DNA of 7,603 nucleotides from Desulfarculus sp. (GCA_020216625.1 JAIUYB010000089.1:1-7603), one strand, 5' to 3'. Numbered from the stretch's first letter, positions 1 through 5,973 are shown. Made by a program: numbers and translations. The notes: generated from the sequence alone by a model not told the origin.

Positions 1-941
1 ATGGTTTCAGCCACTTCCATAACCTTTACTCTTAGCCGAAAACCATCGACAGCGCCCGCCATGGGTTCAGAGTTAATAGTGACGAACTCCGGCCTTATTC
101 CGGCGACTAACGCATCGCCTTCTAGAAAGTTAAGCCCTGTGTACGCGTCGGCTTGGACGGTAAGCTGAACTCCGAGGCTACCGCAATCAAGCACTGCCAT
201 CAAACCATTGTTATGCACGACCTGCGCTGGAAAGATGTTTTCGATGCCTAGGAATTTGGCGACCGCGAGCGTGGCTGGTTGCTCGAATACAAACCGGCGC
301 GGTCCACTTTGATGGATGCTGCCGTCTATCAAAATATGGATGTTGTCGCCCAAAGAAAAGGCCTCTTCCAGATCGTGGGTGACCATGAGCGTGGACACCG
401 CGTAAGCCCTTTGCAGTTCTTTAAGAAGACTCCAAAGCTCACGCCGCAACGCTTCATTCAAGGCGGAAAAAGGCTCGTCCAAAATCAGAAGTTGCGGGGC
501 CGGAGCCAAGGCTCTGGCCAATGCCGCGCGCTGACGTTCACCTCCGCTCAACAGCGACGGTTTTCGGTTTTCAAGTTTGCTCAACCCCATCGCATCCGTC
601 AACGAAGCAACCCTGGAGTAATCGCCTTGGTTGGGTTTGCGCCGGCAACGAATGCCGTACATGATATTTTCCTTGACGGTTAAATGCGGGAAAAGAGCCA
701 AATGCTGGGGCAGGTAACCGATATTGCGCCGCTCCACGGGAACATGGGCCAGGTTTTGGCCATCCAAAATTATTTGTCCGGATCGCAGTTGGCGGAAGCC
801 CACGATCAATTCCAGCAAGGTGCTTTTGCCCGCGCCAGATGGCCCCAATAAGGCGTGACACTCTCCGGTGGCGATATCCAAATCAATCGGCCCCAACTTA
901 AACGAGCCGGTCTGGGCCGTGATTTTATCAAGCCTCAACAT
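1..941 (-). CDS. modC: ModC-type molybdate/tungstate ABC transporter ATPase (3' end beyond window)
   Basis: This is the cytoplasmic ATPase that powers oxyanion import through ModB. The reading frame is open from the ATG at 941 to the window edge (313 codons), so the C-terminus is missing. Visible motifs in order are Walker A GPSGAGKST (residues 33-41), Q-loop glutamine in YLPQH (about 79), signature LSGGERQR (131-138), Walker B LLILDEP (151-157) and the switch histidine in VTHD (about 189). From about residue 235 the sequence (ENIFPAQV, later GIRPEFV) resembles the TOBE/MOP-like regulatory region of ModC, WtpC and CysA-type ATPases. The D-loop reads SALN where SALD is usual. The start overlaps the modB stop by 14 bases, which indicates coupled translation. 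Substrate choice between molybdate and tungstate cannot be decided from the ATPase; modC rests on the neighbours. Base composition is clearly lower in GC than in the genes at the right of the window. Confidence 0.93.
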   Translation of the reverse strand, partial: MLRLDKITAQTGSFKLGPIDLDIATGECHALLGPSGAGKSTLLELIVGFRQLRSGQIILDGQNLAHVPVERRNIGYLPQHLALFPHLTVKENIMYGIRCRRKPNQGDYSRVASLTDAMGLSKLENRKPSLLSGGERQRAALARALAPAPQLLILDEPFSALNEALRRELWSLLKELQRAYAVSTLMVTHDLEEAFSLGDNIHILIDGSIHQSGPRRFVFEQPATLAVAKFLGIENIFPAQVVHNNGLMAVLDCGSLGVQLTVQADAYTGLNFLEGDALVAGIRPEFVTINSEPMAGAVDGFRLRVKVMEVAET

Positions 942-1710
942 GCGCCCGTTTCCTCGAAATCCAACGAACGGCAAAGAGCGAACCCAGCCCAATGACCAGC
1001 AACAAGAGAATGAGAGCCACCGTGCCCTCTATGTCGGCGGTCGAAAGCCGCATATATATCGCCACGGGCAAGGTCTCGGTGCGCATGGCCATCGTGCCGG
1101 CCACGGTTATGGTCGCGCCGAATTCACCCATGGCCTTGGCCCAGGAAAGCACCAAAGCGGTGAACAGGCCGCGTTTGGCCAAGGGCAAGGTGGTGGTGGC
1201 GAAGGCCCTGAACGGTCCCGCGCCCAGGGAGCGGGCCACCCGCTCATAGTCGGCGGGGATTTCATCCAACGCGGTTTTGACGAAACGGGTGGCGATGCCC
1301 AATACGGTTACAAACTGCGCCAGCACAATCCCGGCGAAAGTGAAGACGAACGTGATTACGTGCTCCTGCATCCACTCCCCCGCTCGGTTGTAGAAAAAAA
1401 CTAGCAGGATCGCGCCCAAGGCGGCCGGAGAAACGATGATGGGGAACTCCAGGATCGTATCGGCGAGCAGGCGTCCCTTGAACTCGAATCGCGACAGGGC
1501 GTAGGCGGCCGGCACCGCGATGACCAGAGCGATGGTGGCAGCCAAGGTGGCTGCCGCCACGCTCAGTTTGATGGTGAAAAATGTCCTCTCGCTCGACCAC
1601 AGGCTGATGATCTGATCGACGCGGAAAAAATATCCCAACGAGGCGATCAGCAGCGCGTAGAAGGTGAAAACCCCCAGGGCCGAGAAGATTGCGAGACGTC
1701 GCAAACCCAT
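928..1710 (-). CDS. modB: ModB-type molybdate/tungstate ABC transporter permease
   Basis: A 260-residue inner-membrane permease, the usual length for ModB. It has a hydrophobic N-terminal segment (about 7-28) and further membrane-spanning stretches near 46-72, 84-106, 118-140, 183-204 and 229-248. The cytoplasmic coupling loop (EAA motif) that docks on the ATPase lies at about 149-178, with the core ARSLGAGPF. The segment GEFGATITVAG (about 195-205) is typical of ModB. The ATG at 1710 lies 12 bases after the modA stop. I see no good Shine-Dalgarno sequence before it, so translation may depend on ribosomes finishing modA. The 3' end overlaps modC. With ModA and ModC it should form the complete importer. 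WtpB or TupB (tungstate) are the alternative names; the order binding protein, permease, ATPase fits all three families. Confidence 0.93.
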   Translation of the reverse strand: MGLRRLAIFSALGVFTFYALLIASLGYFFRVDQIISLWSSERTFFTIKLSVAAATLAATIALVIAVPAAYALSRFEFKGRLLADTILEFPIIVSPAALGAILLVFFYNRAGEWMQEHVITFVFTFAGIVLAQFVTVLGIATRFVKTALDEIPADYERVARSLGAGPFRAFATTTLPLAKRGLFTALVLSWAKAMGEFGATITVAGTMAMRTETLPVAIYMRLSTADIEGTVALILLLLVIGLGSLFAVRWISRKRAHVEA

Positions 1711-1722
1711 TGGCCGTACGGG

Positions 1723-2616
1723 TTACTTTTTCAGCCATTCGGCGGGGACGGTGTATTCGCCGCCCACTGGTTTTTGGACCCCCATCCAGGCAAAAGCCTC
1801 TTCAGGTGTGGCGAAATAGCGGTACTTGCTGAATACCGCCCGGCCTTCCGGAGAAAGCAGAAAATCGATGAACTCCTGAGCGGCCTTGCGGTTTTTGGTG
1901 AACTGCGATATGGCGATGGGGATATAGCCGACACGTGGAATTTGCGCCGGGTCCAAGGGCACGGTTTGGATTCGTTCCGGGTCCCAGTGTTCGAACACGC
2001 GCCAGCCTATGACGGCGTCGGCCTGCTTGAGGGAAATGGCCGTGGCTGTTTTTTCGCAACTGCCCGTGTAGTTGACGAGATTCTTTTGAAAAGCCTCTTT
2101 TTGTTCCTTGGTCAACTCCTTTTCAATAATCTCCACCGCGTAAGCGCCAACGCAGACACCCTCGGGATTGGCGATGGCCACTTTGAGCCCCGGCTTGGTG
2201 AGGTCTACCAAATTCTTGATATTGTGAGGGTTGCCTTTCTGCACATTTATGGCCGGCACCAGGTAGACAATGATTTTTTCGCTGTCCGGGAAAACATCGC
2301 CATTCTTTTTGGCGATCTCCATGAAATCCGACGAGCCTGGGAAGTAAATGTCCCCCTGTTTGGCAAGCTTCATTTGGGATAGGACGTAGCCCGATCCGCC
2401 GAAAACCAGTTCGACCTTCGTCCCGGTTTTTTTCTCGTATAGGGCGGCCGCTTCCTCAGTGGGCGGCTTGCTGGCCGCTCCCGCGAATACAAGCAGCTTC
2501 TCCTGCGCCTTGGCCGGCACGGGCAAAAGCAGCAATGACACCAAGGCAATACCAATCAAGGCCAAACTGATTCCGGCCATTTTCCCGCTGGCAAGCCGGC
2601 GCGGATTTGACACCAT
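1723..2616 (-). CDS. modA: ModA-type periplasmic molybdate/tungstate-binding protein
   Basis: This 297-residue protein is the solute receptor of the importer. A signal peptide is clear: basic residues at 6-12, a hydrophobic core at about 14-33 and a likely signal peptidase I site AKA|QE after residue 37. The mature protein begins LLVFAGAASK (41-50), matching the ModA opening strand whose serine binds the oxyanion. GGSGYVLSQ (73-81), a GDIYFPGSSDFM-type loop (88-99) and NPEGVCVGAYA (150-160) are the other expected ligand-cleft segments. The ATG at 2616 is chosen because AGGAGAA (2624-2630, read on the minus strand) precedes it. An internal ATG at 2580 would shorten the signal peptide and has no such site. 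It is the first gene of modABC, 268 bases after the ModE-like regulator gene. Both molybdate and tungstate are plausible ligands; sequence alone does not settle which. Confidence 0.93.
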   Translation of the reverse strand: MVSNPRRLASGKMAGISLALIGIALVSLLLLPVPAKAQEKLLVFAGAASKPPTEEAAALYEKKTGTKVELVFGGSGYVLSQMKLAKQGDIYFPGSSDFMEIAKKNGDVFPDSEKIIVYLVPAINVQKGNPHNIKNLVDLTKPGLKVAIANPEGVCVGAYAVEIIEKELTKEQKEAFQKNLVNYTGSCEKTATAISLKQADAVIGWRVFEHWDPERIQTVPLDPAQIPRVGYIPIAISQFTKNRKAAQEFIDFLLSPEGRAVFSKYRYFATPEEAFAWMGVQKPVGGEYTVPAEWLKK

Positions 2617-2884
2617 CGATCACTTCTCCTGTTATGGGCTATTGCTTTTCACGGCATCTTTAAGACCGCGGCCTGCAACCCGCGGCCACCCAGGGGCGGC
2701 GTCAGAGCTGTGCGCAAGCAGGCTGATCAACCAACCACGCTCTCCCCCGGGACGAGGGCGTGGCCATGGAGCGTTTGCCACTCAGGAATATAACGATATA
2801 CCCAAAAAACGCTTGCCGCAACCTCCAACCCATGGACCAACGCCAAGAGGCCTGTTATCCACCGAGCTTCAGGGGCGGATGACC
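2617..2884 (-). promoter_or_regulatory. modA upstream region with a ModE-like half-site and inverted repeats
   Basis: This stretch separates the regulator from modA. At 2788-2800 the plus strand reads ATATAACGATATA. Its TATAACGAT (2789-2797) equals one arm of the E. coli ModE operator, whose consensus is two such arms inverted about six bases apart. I do not see a good second arm. An inverted repeat at 2735-2763 (CCACGC pairing with GCGTGG, with an inner CTC/GAG) and a repeated CCGCGGCC (2666-2673 and 2680-2687) could fold in a leader transcript. The AT-rich half-site (TATATC or TATATT on the minus strand) could also serve as a -10 element, but no convincing -35 accompanies it. The competing view is that part of the stretch encodes a small peptide (2727-2888). 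Confidence 0.4.
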
Positions 2885-2888
2885 TCAC
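2727..2888 (-). CDS. possible small membrane peptide overlapping the regulator stop
   Basis: A 53-codon frame begins at GTG 2888. The start overlaps the TGA of the ModE-like gene as GTGA, the classic arrangement for coupled translation. The peptide has a short polar start, then a hydrophobic stretch from about residue 10 to 32 (ITGLLALVHG followed by LEVAASVFWV) long enough to cross a membrane once, then a polar tail containing RYIPEWQ. A GGAG lies immediately before GTG, too close to be a good ribosome site. I do not recognise the sequence. Third-position GC is roughly 60 percent by my count, compatible with coding but not decisive. The same bases hold the ModE half-site and an inverted repeat, so this may simply be a non-coding leader that happens to be open. 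Confidence 0.25.
   Translation of the reverse strand: MRSSAPEARWITGLLALVHGLEVAASVFWVYRYIPEWQTLHGHALVPGESVVG
2735..2763 (-). repeat. inverted repeat upstream of modA
   Basis: CCACGC at 2735-2740 pairs with GCGTGG at 2758-2763, separated by one mismatch from an inner CTC/GAG pairing and a C/G-rich loop. On the minus strand the right arm is followed by TTGGTTGATC, which is not a proper U-tract. It is therefore a weak candidate for a terminator after the regulator gene and could instead be a structured part of the modA leader. Confidence 0.4.
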
Positions 2889-3280
2889 TCCATGATGTCT
2901 TTCCGGGAGTTGAGCCAACCCTGGAACTCCTTGACCTCATTCCAGAAAAACAACACGGCCCGTTCCCCGGCCGGCGTAAGGCGGGCGCCGCCGCCCTTCA
3001 CCCCGCCGGTTTGTTTTTCCACCAGCGGGTGCGGAGCCAAGCAGTTCATCTCCTCCACCAAGTTCCAGGCGTGGCTGTAGCTGATGCCCATCGATTTGGC
3101 GGCCGCCAACACGGACCCATGCTCGGCTATGCGCTCCAACAGCACCACCCGCCCCCAAGACAACAAAGTTTTCCCGTCTTTTTCCACCCAGAGACGGCCC
3201 TTGAGGGTCAGTCCCGCTTCTGCCCATTCGGGACCGCTGGCCAGGGCATTACGCTCTAGGGGAGCCTTGGGTTTTGGCAT
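2885..3280 (-). CDS. single-domain ModE-like (LysR-type HTH) transcriptional regulator
   Basis: A 131-residue DNA-binding protein matching the N-terminal winged-helix domain of ModE. After a roughly 25-residue leader, LKGRLWVEKDGKTLLSWGR (27-44 or so) is the ModE-type opening. The helix-turn-helix follows at about 46-78 (LLERIAEHGS, AAAKSMGISY, HAWNLVEEMN). The wing carries VEKQTGGVKGGGARLTPAG (87-105), with the glycine-rich turn characteristic of this family. The two C-terminal MOP/TOBE domains by which E. coli ModE binds molybdate are absent; the protein ends with an amphipathic helix. It lies directly upstream of modABC in the same direction, so it most likely controls that operon. ATG 3280 is used although AAGGA sits only one base away, which is poor spacing. 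No clear better start lies inside the conserved domain. A tungstate-responsive relative (TunR type) is an alternative, so no gene symbol is given. Confidence 0.85.
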   Translation of the reverse strand: MPKPKAPLERNALASGPEWAEAGLTLKGRLWVEKDGKTLLSWGRVVLLERIAEHGSVLAAAKSMGISYSHAWNLVEEMNCLAPHPLVEKQTGGVKGGGARLTPAGERAVLFFWNEVKEFQGWLNSRKDIME

Positions 3281-3724
3281 TTCCTTAATCCGCGCTCCGC
3301 AACGTCACGCCCCCGTTCAGGGGGAAGGGGAAAACCGCATAGAGGTTATTGGCCTGGTCGCCCTCGGGCGGACCCGCGCTTGTTGGCCACCTGTCGAGGA
3401 TACATCGGACGCGGGGCTTGGGCTAGTTGCCGGACCTTTCATGAAGCGCCGCCAAGCACCCTAGAAGAAAGCTCCCCTGCCCCCCGACCCCGAGCCGTGA
3501 ATGTCCCGCCGGCCCCGCCTGGAGGTTCGTGATCCGGCCCTGGTTTTGCGGGCACCTTGGTGGGCGAGCAAATTTCGTTGGCGTTCGCATGCATCGAGAT
3601 TGGCTACAACCGCGCCAGGAGGCGCAGTGCCGATGGCCACCTCGGCCCATTGGCCTTCGAGTCCCCAAAAGCCGCTTAACGAGCTGTCCGTGGCGCGGGG
3701 GCAGGACAAAATCCATCACCGCCC
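3281..3724. other. unassigned 440-base stretch, possibly decayed sequence
   Basis: I recognise no gene here on either strand. On the minus strand, one frame is open from 3719 to a TAG at 3423-3425 (98 codons). The same frame is then open to a TAA at 3285-3287, four bases before the regulator start. The 45 codons of the second part lack a sensible start but read plausibly near their end (NNLYAVFPFPLNGG). A second minus-strand frame (3709-3461) has protein-like composition for its first 50 or so codons (GQWAEVAIGTAPPGAVVANL) and then becomes arginine/glycine-rich. None of these resembles a family I know. Small inverted repeats occur at 3310-3324 (CCCCC/GGGGG, loop GTTCA) and 3612-3625 (GCGCC/GGCGC). 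The promoter of the regulator gene should lie in this region, but I could not identify one. Confidence 0.4.
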
Positions 3725-3760
3725 CAAAGAAGCCGGGAGCGAGGCCGCCCCCGCTCCCGG
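3725..3760 (-). terminator. rho-independent terminator after rubrerythrin
   Basis: CCGGGAGCG (3733-3741) pairs perfectly with CGCTCCCGG (3752-3760) around a 10-base loop. Read on the minus strand, the stem is followed by CTTCTTT (3726-3732), a short U-rich run. It lies 34 bases past the rubrerythrin stop, on the right strand and in the right place to end that transcript. The U-tract is interrupted by a C, so efficiency is uncertain. Confidence 0.6.
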
Positions 3761-3794
3761 TCCCGCGCCTCCCCGCCCCGGGGCGAGGGAAAGC

Positions 3795-4295
3795 CTAGTC
3801 GATCTTGATGAAGCGGTCGCCCTTGGCGTTGCAGATGGGGCAGCGCTCGGGGTGGTCTTTTTCGCAGGTGTAGCCACAGACCGGGCAGACCCAGTAGGGG
3901 TACTCCTCGCCCTTGGGCTGGTTCAGGCCGTCCAGGAGCTTCTGGTAGAGATCGGCGTGGATTTTTTCCACGGCGTTGGCGTAGGTGAAGCTGCGCTCGG
4001 CCTCCTTCTGGCCCTCGGCCTTGGCCGCCTCGATCATGTCCGGGTACATGTGGGTGAACTCGTGGGTCTCGCCAGCCACCGCCGCCTTGAGGTTCTCGGC
4101 GGTGGAGCCGACGCCCTTCATGGCCCGCAGGTGGGCGTGGGCGTGGACCGTCTCGGCCTCGGCCGCGGCGCGGAACATGCGCGCCACCTGGGGGTAGCCC
4201 TCCTCGTCGGCCTTTTTGGCAAAGGCCAAATACTTGCGGTTGGCCTGGGACTCGCCGGCGAACGCCTCCTGCAACATCTCCATGGTCTTGGACAT
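3795..4295 (-). CDS. rubrerythrin (diiron peroxidase with rubredoxin domain)
   Basis: A 166-residue cytoplasmic rubrerythrin, which in anaerobes reduces hydrogen peroxide to water with electrons from rubredoxin or NADH-linked reductases. The N-terminal ferritin-like four-helix domain (about 1-125) shows the expected diiron ligands: E15 in AGESQANRKY, E48 and H51 in ETVH, E76 in AGETHEF, and E110 with H113 in VEKIH. The C-terminal rubredoxin-like domain has C137-x2-C140 (YWVCPVCGY) and C152-x2-C155 (RCPICNAKGD), which hold a single iron. An extra cysteine, C144, lies between the pairs. The start at 4295 is fixed by GGAGGAG seven bases upstream; an in-frame ATG at 4364 would add 23 residues unlike the family. 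It is transcribed alone, diverging from the iron-sulfur protein and thiol peroxidase genes, which suggests a shared role in oxygen tolerance. The symbol rbr is usual, but several paralogue types share it. Confidence 0.96.
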   Translation of the reverse strand: MSKTMEMLQEAFAGESQANRKYLAFAKKADEEGYPQVARMFRAAAEAETVHAHAHLRAMKGVGSTAENLKAAVAGETHEFTHMYPDMIEAAKAEGQKEAERSFTYANAVEKIHADLYQKLLDGLNQPKGEEYPYWVCPVCGYTCEKDHPERCPICNAKGDRFIKID

Positions 4296-4302
4296 TTCGT
4301 TA

Positions 4303-4309
4303 CTCCTCC
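4303..4309 (-). promoter_or_regulatory. ribosome binding site deciding the rubrerythrin start
   Basis: Read on the minus strand, GGAGGAG lies seven bases before ATG 4295. It is a near-perfect anti-16S match and falls inside the longer frame that begins at 4364, so it argues for the shorter protein. Confidence 0.85.
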
Positions 4310-4431
4310 CTGCGCATGGCTTTCGGGTTCCGGCCCCCCAACGCGGAGCCTTGTTAGTAATCATTCCTGGATTTGATGATAGCCAACCCTGCCCCGCCTG
4401 TCAACACCACCGCAGGCGGCACCGCGTTTTT

Positions 4432-4461
4432 TTGGTGCGGCTGAACCGGGGCGCGTATAGT
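4432..4461 (+). promoter_or_regulatory. candidate sigma-70 promoter for the iron-sulfur protein gene
   Basis: TTGGTG (4432-4437) and TATAGT (4456-4461) are separated by 18 bases. The -10 matches the consensus at five of six positions; the -35 matches only its first three. Transcription would begin near 4468, about 48 bases before ATG 4516. The position in a divergent intergenic region favours a promoter, but the -35 is weak and no operator is evident. Confidence 0.4.
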
Positions 4462-4515
4462 TGAGGCATGGGTCACTATTCATTGTGCCCCAGCCCGGGG
4501 GAATAAGGAGCCCAA

Positions 4516-5382
4516 ATGCGCGACGCCGAGCTGACCGCCTGGCTGGCCGGTTTCATCAAGGACACGGTGAATCACAGCCCAGACAATGACCTGCGCGATT
4601 CCGCCCACCAGAGGGCCTGGCGGGAGCCCCTGGTGGGGGTGGCGGCCGGGGACGATCCCATCTTCGCCGAGTGCAAGCGCCACATCGGCGATTTCTTCTG
4701 GCGGCCGGAGGAGGCCTTCGCCCTGGCTTTCCCGGACCACCCCGCTCCGGCCGAGGAGCTGCGGGTGGTGGCCTGGATCCTGCCCCAGGCCGACCAGACC
4801 CGGGCCGAGAACGCCGGACAGAAGGTCTATCCCTCCGAGCGCTGGGTTCGTGCGCGGCATTTTGGCGAGATGTTCAACGCCGGATTGCGGGCGCGGGTGG
4901 CCGAGGCCCTGAATCAGCGCGGGCTGGCAACCCTGGCCCCGATGCTGCACCCGGCCTGGGGTTGGCGCACCAGCCAGCAATACAGCTTCGCCTCCAACTG
5001 GTCCGAGCGCCACGCGGCCCACGCCGCCGGCCTGGGCACCTTCGGCCTCTGCGACGGCCTGATCACCCCGGCCGGCAAGGCGGTGCGGGTGGGCTCGGTC
5101 ATCACCCGCGCGCCGCTGGCCATCACCCCCCGACCCTACGCCGGCATCCATGACTACTGCCTGTTCTACACCCACGGCACCTGCGGCAAGTGCGTGCCGC
5201 GCTGTCCGGTCAAGGCGCTGACCGAACAGGGGCACGACAAGGACAAGTGCCATCGCCACGTCGCCGTGGTCTGCCGAGAGCATGCCATCCAGAACCACGG
5301 CATCGAAACCGACTGCTGCGGGCTTTGCCAAACCGCGGTGCCCTGCAGCGACCACATCCCCGCGCCGGAGGAGGGTTTGTAG
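4516..5382 (+). CDS. epoxyqueuosine reductase-like [4Fe-4S] protein
   Basis: A 288-residue protein related to the QueG family (COG1600-type), likely cytoplasmic. The middle contains conserved blocks KVYPSERWVR (103-112), SNWSERHAAHAAGLGTFGL (160-178) and GLITPAGKAVRVGSV (181-195), which I associate with QueG-like homologues in anaerobic Deltaproteobacteria. The C-terminal part is a ferredoxin-like module: C223-x2-C226-x3-C230-P (TCGKCVPRCP), then C245, C253 and a second group C267, C268, C271 and C277. These can hold one or two [4Fe-4S] clusters. The HEAT-repeat C-terminus of full-length QueG, which recognises tRNA, is absent, so a role in queuosine synthesis is doubtful and the true substrate is unknown. 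AAGGAG (4505-4510) precedes ATG 4516 at good spacing. It diverges from rubrerythrin and lies 53 bases upstream of thiol peroxidase, probably in one operon with it. Confidence 0.85.
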   Translation: MRDAELTAWLAGFIKDTVNHSPDNDLRDSAHQRAWREPLVGVAAGDDPIFAECKRHIGDFFWRPEEAFALAFPDHPAPAEELRVVAWILPQADQTRAENAGQKVYPSERWVRARHFGEMFNAGLRARVAEALNQRGLATLAPMLHPAWGWRTSQQYSFASNWSERHAAHAAGLGTFGLCDGLITPAGKAVRVGSVITRAPLAITPRPYAGIHDYCLFYTHGTCGKCVPRCPVKALTEQGHDKDKCHRHVAVVCREHAIQNHGIETDCCGLCQTAVPCSDHIPAPEEGL

Positions 5383-5422
5383 GCCATCAGGCTGGCGCCG
5401 GCGGAACGAACCATGTAATGTC

Positions 5423-5428
5423 AGGAGG
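5423..5428 (+). promoter_or_regulatory. ribosome binding site deciding the thiol peroxidase start
   Basis: AGGAGG lies seven bases before ATG 5436. The same frame is open far upstream into the preceding gene, so this site, together with family length, fixes the start. Confidence 0.85.
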
Positions 5429-5435
5429 TTACGCT

Positions 5436-5951
5436 ATGCAGGAGCGCAAGGGTTTGGTGACGATTCACGGCAATCCCCTAACCCTGGTGGGTCAGGAGGT
5501 CAAGGTCGGGGACCAAGCCCCGGATTTCGCGGTGCTGGACAACGACCTGAACCCCAAAAGCCTGAAGGACTACGCCGGCAAGGTGTTGATCATCTCGGCG
5601 GTGCCCAGCCTGGACACCCCGATCTGCGACCTGGAGACCCGGCGCTTCAACAGCGAGGCCGGGTCCCTGGGGCCGGAGGTGCAGATCCTGACCATCAGCA
5701 TGGACCTGCCCTTCGCCCAGAAACGCTGGTGCGGGGCGGCCGGGGTGGACAAGCTCCAGACGCTGTCCGACCATCGCGAGGCCAGCTTCGGCCTGGCCTA
5801 TGGCGTGCTGCTAAAGGAGCTGCGCCTCCTGGCCCGGGCGGTCTTCGTGGTCAACCGGGCCGGTCAGGTGACCTACCTGCAGTTGGTGCCGGAGGTGACC
5901 AACGAGCCGGACTACGAGGCGGTGCTCCAGGCGGTCAAGGCCGCGCTCTAG
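5436..5951 (+). CDS. tpx: thiol peroxidase (atypical 2-Cys peroxiredoxin)
   Basis: A 171-residue thioredoxin-fold peroxidase of the Tpx family (E. coli Tpx has 168 residues), which reduces hydrogen peroxide and alkyl hydroperoxides using thioredoxin. The N-terminal beta-hairpin region LVTIHGNPLTLVG (7-19) and VGDQAPDFAV (24-33) are family hallmarks. The peroxidatic cysteine is C64 within VPSLDTPICDLETRRFN (56-72), with the active-site threonine T61 in place. The resolving cysteine is C99 in PFAQKRWCGAAGV (92-104), followed by LQTLSDHR. The conserved arginine is R134 in LLARAVFVVN. Both catalytic cysteines are present, so the enzyme should be active. It follows the iron-sulfur protein gene by 53 bases with no visible promoter between, implying cotranscription, and is ended by the strong inverted repeat at 5974-6012. 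With rubrerythrin nearby it forms a peroxide-detoxification neighbourhood. Confidence 0.96.
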   Translation: MQERKGLVTIHGNPLTLVGQEVKVGDQAPDFAVLDNDLNPKSLKDYAGKVLIISAVPSLDTPICDLETRRFNSEAGSLGPEVQILTISMDLPFAQKRWCGAAGVDKLQTLSDHREASFGLAYGVLLKELRLLARAVFVVNRAGQVTYLQLVPEVTNEPDYEAVLQAVKAAL

Positions 5952-5973
5952 AACCTGTCCGCAGCCATGAAAG

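Noticed and set aside
4345..4365. PerR-box-like sequence (core TAATCATT) upstream of rubrerythrin
   Set aside because: Only about 8 of 14 positions fit the PerR consensus and the dyad is imperfect, so it is not strong enough to call although rubrerythrin is a common PerR target.
3501..4376. Long plus-strand open frame opposite rubrerythrin
   Set aside because: It is antisense to a clear rubrerythrin gene; its valine/glycine/leucine-rich composition is what GC-rich coding DNA gives on the opposite strand.
4420..4437. Run of seven T after GC-rich sequence as a terminator
   Set aside because: No upstream gene on the plus strand needs terminating and no proper hairpin stem precedes the run; it lies in a divergent promoter region.
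4480..5355. Long minus-strand open frame opposite the iron-sulfur protein
   Set aside because: The plus strand encodes conserved cysteine motifs and QueG-like blocks; the opposite frame has no recognisable motif and shadow-like composition.
5190..5435. N-terminal extension of the thiol peroxidase frame into the preceding gene
   Set aside because: AGGAGG before ATG 5436 and the usual family length fix the shorter start; the upstream residues are an out-of-frame reading of the iron-sulfur gene.
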